NCBI RefSeq assembly: GCF_947632075.1
Contig: NZ_CANRNX010000008.1
Span: 1 to 51,177, forward strand
Direction of reading: 5' to 3'
DNA from: an uncultured Flavobacterium sp.
GTDB lineage: Bacteria > Bacteroidota > Bacteroidia > Flavobacteriales > Flavobacteriaceae
Length of the DNA stretch: 51,177 nucleotides
The number at the start of each line of letters is the position of its first letter. The stretch's first letter is position 1. This document shows positions 36,394-46,541 of this stretch, piece by piece. The notes under the pieces are model-generated. The model was not told the origin of the DNA. It was given only the letters and a program-made list of their open reading frames with translations, and did not search any database. The translations under genes were made by a program, and so were the position numbers.

Positions 36394-39187
36394 ATGATTA
36401 AAAAGACTATCTATATTTTTTTTTTTTATTGTTTGTGTTTTTTCTGTAGAAGCTGATGTTTTAAAGAAAGATATAAATCTTAATATAATTGAATCCTTTA
36501 AAAAGGAATTGTCTGAAATTGCTCTCTTTGACCAATGTTCTACAGTTTTTCCAGTTCCTTTTCATGAAACGTTTAATTCAAATTCGACCTCTTTAAATTG
36601 TTGGAATGAATTTAATTTAAACAATGATAATATTACTTGGACAAATAGTTCAACTAATACAAACGAAGGAAATGGATGTAAACATTTAGCTGTTCAAAAT
36701 ATTACTTATGGTTCTATAAATGATTGGTTAATTTCACCGAATATTAATTTAGATGCTATTTCAGGAACTAAAGAATTAAAATTTTATGTAAAACTTTCTC
36801 CTCATTTACATGGAAATTGGCAAGTTGACAAAGTAATCAAAGTGGCTATTTCTTCTAACGGTGGAGCCAATCTAGCTAATTTCACAACAACACTTTTACC
36901 AGCGAAAACATTTCAAAATGCCTTTTATGTTGAGGTTAAAGTTGATTTAGTTAATCCGCAAACAAATGCTCCTTTAACCGGAGTTATAAATGTTGGATTT
37001 CATGTTAACAGAAATAATTATCCGTTAGGAAGAGGTGTTTATTTAGACGATGTTATCATTGATACTAAACCTATTTGTAACGATGTTTCTAATATTATTA
37101 CTTGTGTAGATAATGCCGCGGTTGATTTTACTTGGACAGCCGGTAGTAATGAGCAACAATGGGAATATTGTATTGTGCAAGCTGGAATGCCACCTTTGCA
37201 AAACGGAAGTGTTTTAAATGCTCCGACTGTAACTGTTTATAATTTATTGCTAGATACTTGGTACACCATTTGGGTTAGAGCAATTTGTAGTGAATCTTCA
37301 AAAAGTAATTGGACACCAGATTATTTTAAAACCATACCAAGTGTCATTCAAGCTAATCCGTTTTGTGGTGATTCTGGTGCTATTGTTTTTCAGAATAATT
37401 TTGGATCAAGTAATACTTCGGGTTACGGTCCAATTGGATGTTTAGGATTTACACCTAATGCCATTTGGTATTATTTTGAAGTAGATTCTGCAGGTGATTT
37501 AGAATTTAATATCATACAAAATACACAATTTAATGCAGCAGGAAATCCTACCGGAACACCTTTAGATGTTGATTATGTTGCTTTCGGTCCGTTTAATTCA
37601 TTATCTCAAGCTTGTGCCGATATCGAAATTGAATATTGTTCAGATTGTCCAGGTTATTTACAAGTGGTGAATCCGGGAGCTGTTCCGCCAAATTTTTATC
37701 CTTACGGAAATATTGTAGATTGTAGTCCAAGTCCGGCCGCAATTGAAACCTTATCAATTCCAAATGCACAAGTTGGTCAAATATATGCCGTTTTAATTGC
37801 TAATTGGGACGGTTTACCAGGCTTTATTAAATTAGAACAAACAAATACAAATGCACCAGGAGCAGGTTCAACCAATTGCGATTTTCTTTGTGAAATTGAT
37901 TTAGGGACAGATATCACGGTTTGTAATACAGATCATGTTTCACTTACGGGAATTATTGATACAATTGGCGATGGAGCAGTTACTTCGATTCAATGGTTTA
38001 AAGATAGTGTTTTATTAGATGTAAATGTTTTCAATACGTTATCAATTTCTGTATCGGAATCAGGTACCTATAAAATTGTGATTGAAAAGGAAAATTGTAC
38101 GCAACCAAGTTTTAGTGATGAAATTGTTGTTACTTTTTTACAACCTTTTGATGAAAATTTAATTCCGAATTCATTTTTAGTTTGTGATGTAGAATCAGAT
38201 GGATTTCAGCAAATAGATTTTTCAGAATTGTTAGGGTCTTTTATTGCAGATGCAGATTTAGTTAACTATCAAATTTCTTTTCATTTAACAAATCAAGAGG
38301 CACAAAATAATTTAAATCCAATTAATATTCAAAGTTTTGGTATAACTCAAAATCAAACTATTTATATCCGAATTTCTACTGTAGGTTTCGCAGACTGTGT
38401 TTCGATTGCTCCAATTCAACTAGATTATAGATTATTTGAAAATCCGGTGGTGAATTTTACTTATCAAAATCCAATTTGTAAAAGTAATCATGATTTTATT
38501 TCTCCAATAACTCCAACAGATTTTTCAACTGGCGGAATTTTTAGTAGCACTGATGGATTGATTATAAATGCTTCAACCGGAGAAATAGATGTTGAGCAAA
38601 GTTTACCGGGAATTTATATAGTTAAATACACATACACAGTTTCTGAACCTCGATGTGGGGAATCTAAAGTTTTTGAAACTGAAATTTCTATCACTAGAGA
38701 TTTAGATATTATTATTCACGGAAGTTGTTTTGAAAACAAGTATTTATTATCTGTGTTAGATATTAGTGAAAATGGTACTTGGAATAATTTGTCATACGTT
38801 TGGTCTGGAGCAGGTATAAATTCAAATTCAAATGAAGTTTTTGTTTTTGAAGAAGGAAATTATCAAGTTGTGGTAACTTCACCTGAGGGATGTACTCAAA
38901 ACGCGACTATTAATTTAAGTGATGTAAATTGTATTATTCCAAAAGGAATTTCACCAAACGGAGACGGTTTAAATGACTATTTTGTTTTAAATAATTTAGA
39001 GGTGAATAAAATACTTATCATCAATCGTTACGGACAAGAAGTTTTTACCCATGGGAAAGGTTATAAAAACCAATGGTACGGACAAGATAAAAATGGAAAT
39101 GCTTTACCAAGCGGAACCTATTTTTATGCAATTGAGACTTCAAAAGAAATAATTACCGGTTGGGTTCAAATAGTTCGAGAAAAATAG
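36394..39187 (+). pseudogene. T9SS-secreted surface protein with CHU_C sorting domain; reading frame broken at a 12-T run
   Basis: From 36398 onward one frame is open to 39187, but its only ATG-initiated signal lies in another frame. The ATG at 36394 encodes MIKKTIYIFFF and then meets a 12-T run (36416-36427). Reading on in the same frame hits a stop at 36454. If one T is removed, the chain continues IVCVFSVEADVLKK into the long frame, giving a normal signal peptide. The mature part has a MAM/choice-of-anchor domain (about 30-190), a fibronectin-like segment, repeated Cys-containing domains and, at the end, PKGISPNGDGLNDYF...NRYGQEVF...YFYAIET, the gliding-motility C-terminal domain used for type IX secretion (type B). 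Either a sequencing slip, phase variation or real decay. Confidence 0.8.
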
Positions 39188-39310
39188 TTAAAATGGATTT
39201 CAAGTAGAATTCTTTTTTAAATATTAAAGAATCTTAATTACATATCGCTTAAATTTTTAAAACTCTAAAAAAAGAAGTAAATTCGCTTTCAAAATTTAAG
39301 TTAACAACAC

Positions 39311-40393
39311 ATGAAACAAGTTACTTTAAACCACGTACACGAAGCTTTAGGTGCAAAAATGGTTCCTTTTGCTGGTTTTAACATGCCTATACAATATGAA
39401 GGCGTAAATATAGAACACGATACAGTAAGAAATGGTGTTGGTGTTTTTGATGTATCTCACATGGGATTATTCAAAATTTCTGGACCAAATGCTTTAGCTT
39501 TAGTTCAAAAAGTTACTTCAAATGACGCTTCTACTTTAACTAACGGGAAAGCTCAATATTGCTATTTTCCAAATGAAACAGGTGGGGTTATTGATGATAT
39601 CATCACTTATAAAGTAAATGATGAAGAATATTTAATGGTTGTAAATGCTTCTAATATTGAAAAAGATTGGAACTGGATTTCTTCTAAAAACGATGTAAAT
39701 GCAACTTTTGAAAATCTTTCAGATGGTTATTCAATTTTAGCAATTCAAGGACCAAAAGCAATTGAAGCAATGCAAAGCTTAACTGATTTGAATTTATCAG
39801 AAATTAAGTTTTATAATTTTGAAATTGGAACTTTTGCTGGAGTAGAAAATGTAATTGTTTCTGCTACTGGTTATACAGGTTCTGGAGGTTTTGAGATTTA
39901 TGTAAAAAATGAATTTATTGAAGAAATATGGAACCGTGTTTTTGAAGCAGGTGCTGCATGGGGAATTAAACCAATTGGATTAGCTGCTCGTGATACTTTA
40001 CGTTTAGAAATGGGTTACTGTTTATACGGAAATGAAATAACGGATGAAACTTCTCCATTAGAAGCAGGTTTAGGATGGGTAACTAAATTCACTAAAGAAT
40101 TTATTAATTCAGAAAACTTAAAAGCTGAAAAAGAAGCAGGAATCAAAAATAAATTAATTGGATTTGAATTAATCGATAGAGGAATTCCTCGTCATGACTA
40201 CGAAATTGTAGATAAGGAAGGAAATGTTATCGGAAAAGTAACTTCTGGTACACAATCGCCATCTTTAGGAAAAGGAATTGGTTTAGGTTACGTTCCTATT
40301 GATTTTGCTAAAGAAGGCTCTGAAATCTTTATTAGAATACGTAAAAATGATGTTTTAGCTAAAGTTGTTAAAACGCCATTTTACAAGAAATAA
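39311..40393 (+). CDS. gcvT: Glycine cleavage system aminomethyltransferase (T protein)
   Basis: 360-residue GcvT. It takes the aminomethyl group from the lipoyl H protein to tetrahydrofolate, giving 5,10-methylene-THF and ammonia. Signatures: [14 protein letters not shown] near the N-terminus, [13 protein letters not shown], the folate-site region [19 protein letters not shown] (catalytic Asp), [12 protein letters not shown] and the C-terminal [13 protein letters not shown]. gcvH and gcvP are not adjacent, which is usual in this phylum. A strong terminator follows. Confidence 0.96.
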   Translation: MKQVTLNHVHEALGAKMVPFAGFNMPIQYEGVNIEHDTVRNGVGVFDVSHMGLFKISGPNALALVQKVTSNDASTLTNGKAQYCYFPNETGGVIDDIITYKVNDEEYLMVVNASNIEKDWNWISSKNDVNATFENLSDGYSILAIQGPKAIEAMQSLTDLNLSEIKFYNFEIGTFAGVENVIVSATGYTGSGGFEIYVKNEFIEEIWNRVFEAGAAWGIKPIGLAARDTLRLEMGYCLYGNEITDETSPLEAGLGWVTKFTKEFINSENLKAEKEAGIKNKLIGFELIDRGIPRHDYEIVDKEGNVIGKVTSGTQSPSLGKGIGLGYVPIDFAKEGSEIFIRIRKNDVLAKVVKTPFYKK

Positions 40394-40398
40394 AATAA

Positions 40399-40424
40399 AA
40401 AAGACCACAGAAATGTGGTCTTTT
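40399..40424. terminator. Bidirectional terminator after gcvT
   Basis: Perfect 11-bp repeat AAAAGACCACA / TGTGGTCTTTT with loop GAAA, between convergent genes. Confidence 0.92.
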
Positions 40425-40425
40425 A

Positions 40426-41202
40426 TTATTCATATCGTTTTATAAATTCCATAATAATTTTATTGTCTTCAAACAAAATTAAACGAGTTCCTTTTAATTC
40501 GTAATTTGTTACTTTTTCCAAAGCATTAGTGAAATCTTTTTCTCCAGTTCCATCACAAAACATTTTTGTACTTGTGACATGGTTAAATTTCATAGTATTT
40601 TGAAAAATTAAAATGTTTGCATTTACACTATTACAAGCCGTAAAACCTGAAATGTGATTGCTATTTATATCAATGTTTATAAAAGGCTTTTTATAAGGAT
40701 ATAAATCATCTAATTTCTTTTTTGTAGTATTTAATTTATTCAAATACCATTTACCATTAAGTGAAACGCGATAAAATTTTAAAGTATCGGTAACTGTGTT
40801 TAACTTCAATATATTTTCAGATGAATCAAATGAATTTACTTCTGATAAATTTTTTAAATACAATTGATTATTAACTTTGTTGCAAAGCATTTTGGTTGTT
40901 TCTATTGTTGACTTTACTTCTAAGAAATGATTTTTTCTTATTACAAAATCAGCTTGATAATTGTTACAACCATCATTACCAAAAAAAATTAAATCATTAT
41001 TTTTTTCAAAAATTAATGTTGGAAGTTGGTTTGGAAATTCTTTCTCAATATTTTTTAATGAAGAAATATCTGCTAATTCCCAAACACCAGAAGGAAAGCT
41101 AATTTTATTATCATAGTTTTTATTGTGTTTTTGAGAAGTGCAATTAATTAACAATGAAAAAGTAATTAATAGAAGAGAAGTTCTTAAAAAGATAGTTTTC
41201 AT
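40426..41202 (-). CDS. META-domain lipoprotein (HslJ-like, two domains)
   Basis: 258 residues. The signal has a lipobox-like LINC (MKTIFLRTSLLLITFSLLINCTS). Two META/HslJ-like domains follow. In the first, WELADISSL...LIFFGNDGCNNYQADF...TTKMLC gives the family Cys pair. In the second, GKWYLNKL...HISGFTACNSVNANI...TSTKMFCDGTGEKDFTNAL and LKGTRLILFEDNKIIMEFIK show the classical META layout. HslJ-like proteins sit in the outer membrane or periplasm; function here unknown. A bidirectional terminator on one side and the ferredoxin terminator on the other isolate the gene. Confidence 0.85.
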   Translation of the reverse strand: MKTIFLRTSLLLITFSLLINCTSQKHNKNYDNKISFPSGVWELADISSLKNIEKEFPNQLPTLIFEKNNDLIFFGNDGCNNYQADFVIRKNHFLEVKSTIETTKMLCNKVNNQLYLKNLSEVNSFDSSENILKLNTVTDTLKFYRVSLNGKWYLNKLNTTKKKLDDLYPYKKPFINIDINSNHISGFTACNSVNANILIFQNTMKFNHVTSTKMFCDGTGEKDFTNALEKVTNYELKGTRLILFEDNKIIMEFIKRYE

Positions 41203-41221
41203 ATTGTGTTTTAAATTATTA

Positions 41222-41257
41222 AAAACAAAAGCCTTGCAAGTGCAAGGCTTTTGTTTT
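41222..41257 (-). terminator. Terminator of the ferredoxin gene
   Basis: 17-bp inverted repeat AAAACAAAAGCCTTGCA / TGCAAGGCTTTTGTTTT (41222-41238, 41241-41257), effective loop of four bases, overlapping the last bases of the gene's stop region. Confidence 0.9.
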
Positions 41258-41606
41258 ATTCGTTATGTAAAAATGCTTGACGTTGTAAAAGCGTTTCTTC
41301 ACTCTCAACGTGGTTGTCATCAGGAACGCAACAATCAACCGGGCAAACTGCCGCACATTGTGGTTCTTCATGGAAACCTTTACATTCTGTACATTTTCCT
41401 GGTACAATGTAATATAAATCGTCCGAGATTGGAGTTTGAGCAGCATCTGCATCAATTTCAGTCCCGTCAGGTAAAACTATTTTACCACTTAAAGCAGTAC
41501 CATCTTTATAACGCCAGTCATCAGCGCCTTCATATATTGCAGTATTCGGACATTCTGGTTCACAGGCTCCGCAATTTATACATTCATCAGTTATTATAAT
41601 TGCCAT
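41256..41606 (-). CDS. 4Fe-4S dicluster ferredoxin
   Basis: 116 residues. Two cluster motifs: [12 protein letters not shown] (Cys9, 12, 15, 19) and C-x2-C-x8-C-x3-C with an insertion ([22 protein letters not shown]). The layout is that of bacterial 2[4Fe-4S] ferredoxins with a spacer before the second motif. It is a soluble electron carrier. The start [12 protein letters not shown] is preferred; an upstream in-frame ATG would lie within the divergent promoter and the neighbour gene. It is divergent from the LuxC-like acyl-CoA reductase, a pairing suggestive of joint redox work. Confidence 0.93.
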   Translation of the reverse strand: MAIIITDECINCGACEPECPNTAIYEGADDWRYKDGTALSGKIVLPDGTEIDADAAQTPISDDLYYIVPGKCTECKGFHEEPQCAAVCPVDCCVPDDNHVESEETLLQRQAFLHNE

Positions 41607-41630
41607 AGCTAATATTTGTTTAATTAATAG

Positions 41631-41648
41631 TAACTTTGTACAAAAGTA
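41631..41648. promoter_or_regulatory. Face-to-face overlapping divergent promoters
   Basis: TAACTTTG (41631-41638, plus strand, for the acyl-CoA reductase) followed after two bases by CAAAAGTA (41641-41648), i.e. TACTTTTG on the minus strand for the ferredoxin gene. Predicted start sites lie inside each other's box, so the two transcripts would overlap by about ten bases at their 5' ends. Confidence 0.55.
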
Positions 41649-41677
41649 CGGTTTATAGAAATTACAAACAAATCTAT

Positions 41678-42736
41678 ATGATTTTAGAAGAGAAAAAAAA
41701 TGCATTTGTAGCTTTAGGTCAATTTATTAAACAATTTGCTACAGAAGATTTCCAATATAATAATGAAGTTTTAAAAAATGAGGAATTCTTTTCGAATTTC
41801 GCAATAATTATTGAACAAGCTCAAAATCACAACGGATGGTTTACAAAAGAGCAGGTGCTTTTATCATTGAATTCTTGGGCGAAAGCATTAACAGAAGATA
41901 ATTTAAATACTTGGCTATCTAACTATGATTTAAGCAATGAACCTTTAAAAACGGTTGGTTTAATTTTAGCAGGTAATATTCCGTTAGTTGGATTTCATGA
42001 TGTTTTAAGTGTTTTAGTTAGTGGAAATAAGGCTTTAATTAAAACTTCTTCTAACGATCAGTTAATGATTCCGTTTTTATTAAAATACTTAGCTGCAGTT
42101 GAACCTGGTTTTGAAGGTCGTTTTTCTTTTACTAAAGAAGGATTTGATAACTTTGATGCGGTTATAGCTACAGGAAGTAATAATACTGCTCGTTATTTTG
42201 AATATTATTTTGGGAAATATCCAAACATCATTCGTAAAAATAGAAATTCTGTCGCTGTTTTAACTGGAAACGAATCAAAAGAAGATTTAGAAGCTTTAGG
42301 AAAAGATATTTTTACATTTTATGGATTAGGATGTAGAAGTGTTTCAAAATTATTTGTACCTAAAAATTATAATTTTGATGCTTTTTTTGAAGCTATGTTT
42401 AAATTCAACGAAGTTATAAAATACGAGCGTTATGCTAATAATTACGATTATAATAAAGCAGTTTATTTAATGAGTAATTTCAAAATGTTAGATAACGGAT
42501 TTTTAACTATTCGTGAAGATGTAAGTTACGCTTCGCCTATTTCTTCTGTCTTCTATGAATTTTATGATTTAGAAAAAGATGTTTTAGAACGTTTATCAAA
42601 CGATGAAGAAAAAATACAATGTGTGGTTACTAATTTACCAATTGAACATAAAGTTAGTTTTGGTGAAACTCAAAATCCTAATTTATGGGATTATGCGGAT
42701 GGGGTAGATACCATGAAGTTTTTATTATCATTATAA
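41678..42736 (+). CDS. LuxC-like acyl-CoA reductase
   Basis: 352 residues matching the acyl-CoA reductase (LuxC, aldehyde-dehydrogenase-like) family: [56 protein letters not shown] and the catalytic Cys in [15 protein letters not shown]. Family members reduce acyl-CoA or acyl groups to aldehydes with NADPH; the natural substrate here is unknown. The start at [11 protein letters not shown] is chosen because an earlier in-frame ATG would overlap the -7 box. No lux genes are near, so light production is not implied. Confidence 0.88.
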   Translation: MILEEKKNAFVALGQFIKQFATEDFQYNNEVLKNEEFFSNFAIIIEQAQNHNGWFTKEQVLLSLNSWAKALTEDNLNTWLSNYDLSNEPLKTVGLILAGNIPLVGFHDVLSVLVSGNKALIKTSSNDQLMIPFLLKYLAAVEPGFEGRFSFTKEGFDNFDAVIATGSNNTARYFEYYFGKYPNIIRKNRNSVAVLTGNESKEDLEALGKDIFTFYGLGCRSVSKLFVPKNYNFDAFFEAMFKFNEVIKYERYANNYDYNKAVYLMSNFKMLDNGFLTIREDVSYASPISSVFYEFYDLEKDVLERLSNDEEKIQCVVTNLPIEHKVSFGETQNPNLWDYADGVDTMKFLLSL

Positions 42737-42738
42737 TT

Positions 42739-42770
42739 AAAAAAGGTTTCGATATTTCGAAACCTTTTTT
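42739..42770. terminator. Bidirectional terminator between the acyl-CoA reductase gene and the pilus operon
   Basis: Perfect 14-bp repeat AAAAAAGGTTTCGA / TCGAAACCTTTTTT with loop TATT. It ends both the plus-strand reductase gene and, on the minus strand, the usher-like gene. Confidence 0.92.
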
Positions 42771-42775
42771 GTTTT

Positions 42776-45499
42776 TTAGAATTTAACCGAATTAAATCTT
42801 TTTACTTCGGTTTTTTTATCTTTAATATTAATAATAAAATCTTGCGTAATTGGTTTACCAACTTCTGTTGTAACTTCTATATTATTTTCTAAAACTTCAG
42901 TTTGAGAATTAGAAAGGTGATTGTTTAACGAAAGTGTATAAATACCTTCAGGAACGTAAATTATAAAATGTCCTGCATCGTTTGTATACGTTTTATATAT
43001 TTTACCTTTACTATCTATTACTTCTATCCGAAATGCGTCTTTATTTTTTACAATTTCAAAAGGATTTTTTCCTTCTTTAAAACTGATATTTCCTGAAATT
43101 GTGGTTGTTTTGTTATAAAATATTTCTTGAACTGTATTTGAAGAAACTTCAATATTAATTGGTTCAGATATCCATTCAGCATCATTTTGAAGTCTAATTT
43201 GATAATTTCCTATAGGAATTTTTTTATAGGTTACCATTCCGTTTTCATTAGTGATGAAAGGTTTGTTGTTAATGAATACTATTCTATTTTTTGCAATTTG
43301 AGAAGTATTATTTTTTTCATTATATTTTACACGTATGGTTAAATTTCTTCTTTCTACTTTTTGTTTGTTTGGATCAAAGTTCTTGATTATTCCAAATTGA
43401 AGATTCAAATTAGAATATTTTGATTTATTTATGTACTTACTATAGTTAGAATTAAAAAATATTTTAAAATTAGGATTTAAATTATAATTAATCGTATTAC
43501 TAAAATTTAAGTAATCTAAAAAATTATTATTAGACGAATAATTAATAAAAAAATTAAATTCTAAACGATTGTTAATAGCTTGAAATGAATACATTAAATT
43601 GGTATTTAAGCTTTGGTAAACTTGACTTAATTGATCTGGATTAGTTAAGTCATTTATAGATGAATAATTGTATTGATATTGTGTTGTTAAATTAAGTTTT
43701 CTAAATTTTAGGCCAATGCTGATCTTGTAACTATAAGGATTTTCTAAATTAAAAGTTAGTATCTTTCCTGCGTCTAATGTTGAATTGAAGATGAATTTTT
43801 TATTAAAATTATTGTATTGAAATGTAGTACTTATCCCAATTTTTTTAAATAAATCAATATTGTTAAAAAAACTATTTGTTCTTTTTTCATTTAAGTAATT
43901 AGTAGTTAAATAGAAATTAATTTTTTTATGATTAAATCTATAGCCTAAACTTAAATTCTGATTTTTTTGATTATTGTAAAAGTACTCAAACCTATTAAAG
44001 CTTTCAGGATTAACATCGTTATAGCTATAAAAAGTAGAAAAATAATGATTTTTTATTTTGTATTGAAAACGTTCATTAATTTGAATAACTCCTCTTCTTG
44101 AGCCGGCGTATTCTTTTGAACTAAAAATGTGATTTCCAAAATAAGACCATCTATTTGAATTGTAAATACCAGTTATACCAGATAAAATACCAGAAGCCAT
44201 CTTATCATTATCATTCATAATGCTTAATCCTTGTTGATAAACCAGATTGAAGTTTTTTGAAGCAACAAATTCTTGAGAATGAAACAAAATGTTTTTATTT
44301 ATTTTGTTTGTATAATCTATATCATAATTAAAAAATGTCTGAGATTTTGTTTTGTTTTGTTTTAATGTATTAAAAGCGCTCCAAAATGAATATCCATTAG
44401 AATTTTTAAAAGGCTCTAATAATGAATATGTTTTGTCAATTATACCACCTTCAATTTGTATAGAATCAGAAACTTTATAATCTACTTCTGCTCCAACACC
44501 GTTTAGCATAATTTCTCCCTGTTGAAAAAGATTTCCTATTTTAATATTAGTATTTTTATTTTGATATTCTAATCTTGTATTTCTTAAAAAAAAGAGGTCA
44601 GAAGAATCCCAATATTCCATTTGCGAATTAAAAAATAATTGATCTTTGTCTGAAAGGTTTACTTTAGTATTTACACCTAAATTAAAATTATTATGTTTTG
44701 ATGTTGAGTTATACGAATTGCTTAATCTAATTTCATTTTCATTATATCTATAATCAATTTCATTATAATCTCTGTAAGTTCTGTTTTGTTTTATTGAATT
44801 TATATAAATTGGAAATGAATTGATATAATCACCAGATTTATAATACAAGCTGGCTTGAATTTCAAAATCTTCTTTTTTAAACATTTGTTTGTTTATTTCT
44901 CTTTGTATTATAAAAGAAGTATCTTGGTAGGGTTTTAATTTAAATTCAAAATTTTCAAATTCATTTTTTGAAATTCCATTTGGATATTTTAAAACTAAAT
45001 TTACAATTTCATCAGTGTTTCCATTATTTGAAATATTAAAACTTAAATTTAAAGAATCATTAACTTGAAAGAAATTTAAATGTTGATTTTTAAGTTGAAT
45101 TTGAACATTTCTTTCTTTCTCAGGTATTATTACTAATTTCCTTGTAATTTTTAGTTCAGAATTATTTAAAATAGCATTTATTATTATTTCTGTACTAATT
45201 GTTTTAGGTTTTAATTGAGCCTTAAAAGGTAAGTAAATATATTCATCAGGATTTAACGTGATATTAGTGTTTATTTTTTTAATAAACGCTAAATCTTTAT
45301 TTGTAGAATTTATGTCTAATTCTCCCGTGAAAACTTCACCACTATTGTTTTTTATATAAAGAGAAGTCTGTATTATTTTGTTTTTTTTTACAGAAATGGT
45401 ATCATTTTCAAATTTAAAAATGAAATTACTTTCATTTATTTGAGAGTAAATTGAAAAAAATGTAAAATTAAAAATAATAAAAAAAAATATTTTTTTCAT
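42776..45499 (-). CDS. Usher-like outer-membrane barrel protein of the pilus operon
   Basis: 907 residues with a signal peptide (MKKIFFFIIFNFTFFSIYS). The first ~240 residues form two Ig-like domains of the COG1470/NEW3 type (QTSLYIKNNSGE, NLSFNISNNGNTDEIVNLVL). About 245-720 is a chain of amphipathic strands, rich in Asn, Tyr and Phe, ending in turns with Asn/Asp, as in outer-membrane barrels. Two C-terminal beta-sandwich domains follow (about 735-805 and 805-900) with NENGMVTYKKIPIGNYQIRL and GHFIIYVPEGIYTLSL, carboxypeptidase-regulatory-like motifs also seen in usher C-terminal domains. This N-domain / barrel / C-domains order is that of fimbrial ushers. No clear sequence match to FimD/PapC or CsuD could be seen. 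Last gene of the operon, four bases after the tip gene; it ends at a terminator. An earlier in-frame ATG lies within the tip gene and is rejected. Confidence 0.65.
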   Translation of the reverse strand: MKKIFFFIIFNFTFFSIYSQINESNFIFKFENDTISVKKNKIIQTSLYIKNNSGEVFTGELDINSTNKDLAFIKKINTNITLNPDEYIYLPFKAQLKPKTISTEIIINAILNNSELKITRKLVIIPEKERNVQIQLKNQHLNFFQVNDSLNLSFNISNNGNTDEIVNLVLKYPNGISKNEFENFEFKLKPYQDTSFIIQREINKQMFKKEDFEIQASLYYKSGDYINSFPIYINSIKQNRTYRDYNEIDYRYNENEIRLSNSYNSTSKHNNFNLGVNTKVNLSDKDQLFFNSQMEYWDSSDLFFLRNTRLEYQNKNTNIKIGNLFQQGEIMLNGVGAEVDYKVSDSIQIEGGIIDKTYSLLEPFKNSNGYSFWSAFNTLKQNKTKSQTFFNYDIDYTNKINKNILFHSQEFVASKNFNLVYQQGLSIMNDNDKMASGILSGITGIYNSNRWSYFGNHIFSSKEYAGSRRGVIQINERFQYKIKNHYFSTFYSYNDVNPESFNRFEYFYNNQKNQNLSLGYRFNHKKINFYLTTNYLNEKRTNSFFNNIDLFKKIGISTTFQYNNFNKKFIFNSTLDAGKILTFNLENPYSYKISIGLKFRKLNLTTQYQYNYSSINDLTNPDQLSQVYQSLNTNLMYSFQAINNRLEFNFFINYSSNNNFLDYLNFSNTINYNLNPNFKIFFNSNYSKYINKSKYSNLNLQFGIIKNFDPNKQKVERRNLTIRVKYNEKNNTSQIAKNRIVFINNKPFITNENGMVTYKKIPIGNYQIRLQNDAEWISEPINIEVSSNTVQEIFYNKTTTISGNISFKEGKNPFEIVKNKDAFRIEVIDSKGKIYKTYTNDAGHFIIYVPEGIYTLSLNNHLSNSQTEVLENNIEVTTEVGKPITQDFIINIKDKKTEVKRFNSVKF

Positions 45500-45503
45500 A
45501 CCA

Positions 45504-46541
45504 CTACCTTGGAACAATAACAAAATAAATAAAGGTTTCATAAATACCTTTTGCACCGCTTAAATTTGGGATATTTCCAGGAATAGTTAGAGTTAGATCA
45601 AAAGTAATTTCGCTACTCCATTGCGGAAAGGTTGCTATAACTTGATCATAATTGTTTAATTGTATTGGGCTATTTATTCGTAAAAAATTTGCTTCAGAAT
45701 TATTTCCGCCAATATAATTACTCAGGGCTAAATCAAGTTGAATTATTGAAACTGGTAAAGTATGATTTGAAGTACTTGATTGCATATCTTGATGAGATGC
45801 CTTTACAATAAGTTCGTGTGCATTATAAGTTTTTACTCGTAAAGCATCTTTTATTTTTATAGATTTTCCTGAAATTATATCATTTACAGAGTTAAACTTA
45901 AAGTGAAAAAAGTTACTTCCGTTTTCAAGTAAAATTGATTGATTTCCGAAATTTGCATTGTAATTTAAATGAGCACCAAGTACTAAATTCGAATTACTAA
46001 TAGTCTGAATCAAAACATCAACTCCATTTTCTATTTTGTATAAATTAAAAACATACGAAGTTTTGTATTCTCCGTTCGGAATTGTTAACAAATGATTCCC
46101 TCCAATCATTTGAAAATCAAAAATAAAACTTCTTACGAAGCCATTTTCAAGTTTAACATTTTCACTACTAATAATTGTTTGTTCTTGATATTTTGAAAGA
46201 GGTAAATAACCAGAAAAAATTGAAACGGGTAGGTTTGAATTATTTCCTTGACGAATTTCTCTGTTAAATTTTAATAAACCAGTTTCAGCAGGAATACTAT
46301 AATTATTAATTTTATAGTCATCTGCAATTCGCACTGTTATTTTCCAGTTTGTGATAGGAGTGATTTCATTATAAACTCTGAGTGAAATATTTAACTGTTC
46401 ACTTTTAGTTAAACCATTCATTAATTCGCTATAGCTTGAAAGTTGAGGCATCCAATTGGTATATGCATCAAATTGTATTCCTTGCGAATTTGAAATAGTA
46501 GATACGACAAGGGATAGAAAAATGTAAAACTTTAGTCTCAT
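45504..46541 (-). CDS. Two-domain tip-adhesin-like protein of the pilus operon
   Basis: 345 residues with a signal peptide (about 1-19). Two pilin-like domains are visible. The first (about 20-185) has GGNHLL at 147-152 followed by a C-terminal strand pair (GEYKTSYVFNLYKI), as in the 171-residue pilin at 47846-48361. The second (about 190-345) has FKFNSVNDIISG at 214-225, the motif found in all pilins of the locus, and ends GIYETFIYFVIVPR. A two-domain subunit next to chaperone and usher is the layout of CsuE-type tip adhesins. The ligand, if any, is unknown. ATGA overlap with the chaperone gene. Confidence 0.65.
   Translation of the reverse strand: MRLKFYIFLSLVVSTISNSQGIQFDAYTNWMPQLSSYSELMNGLTKSEQLNISLRVYNEITPITNWKITVRIADDYKINNYSIPAETGLLKFNREIRQGNNSNLPVSIFSGYLPLSKYQEQTIISSENVKLENGFVRSFIFDFQMIGGNHLLTIPNGEYKTSYVFNLYKIENGVDVLIQTISNSNLVLGAHLNYNANFGNQSILLENGSNFFHFKFNSVNDIISGKSIKIKDALRVKTYNAHELIVKASHQDMQSSTSNHTLPVSIIQLDLALSNYIGGNNSEANFLRINSPIQLNNYDQVIATFPQWSSEITFDLTLTIPGNIPNLSGAKGIYETFIYFVIVPR

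Noticed and set aside
36509..39187. Gene starting at TTG 36509 as a complete 892-residue protein
   Set aside because: It would have no signal peptide although the C-terminus is a T9SS sorting domain. An ideal signal lies upstream in another frame, separated by the 12-T run.
41138..41599. Plus-strand open frame opposite the ferredoxin gene
   Set aside because: Low-complexity peptide fully antisense to a well-supported 4Fe-4S ferredoxin gene.
41678..42736. Bioluminescence locus because of the LuxC-like gene
   Set aside because: No luxA, B, D or E genes; acyl-CoA reductases of this family are widespread in non-luminous Flavobacteria.
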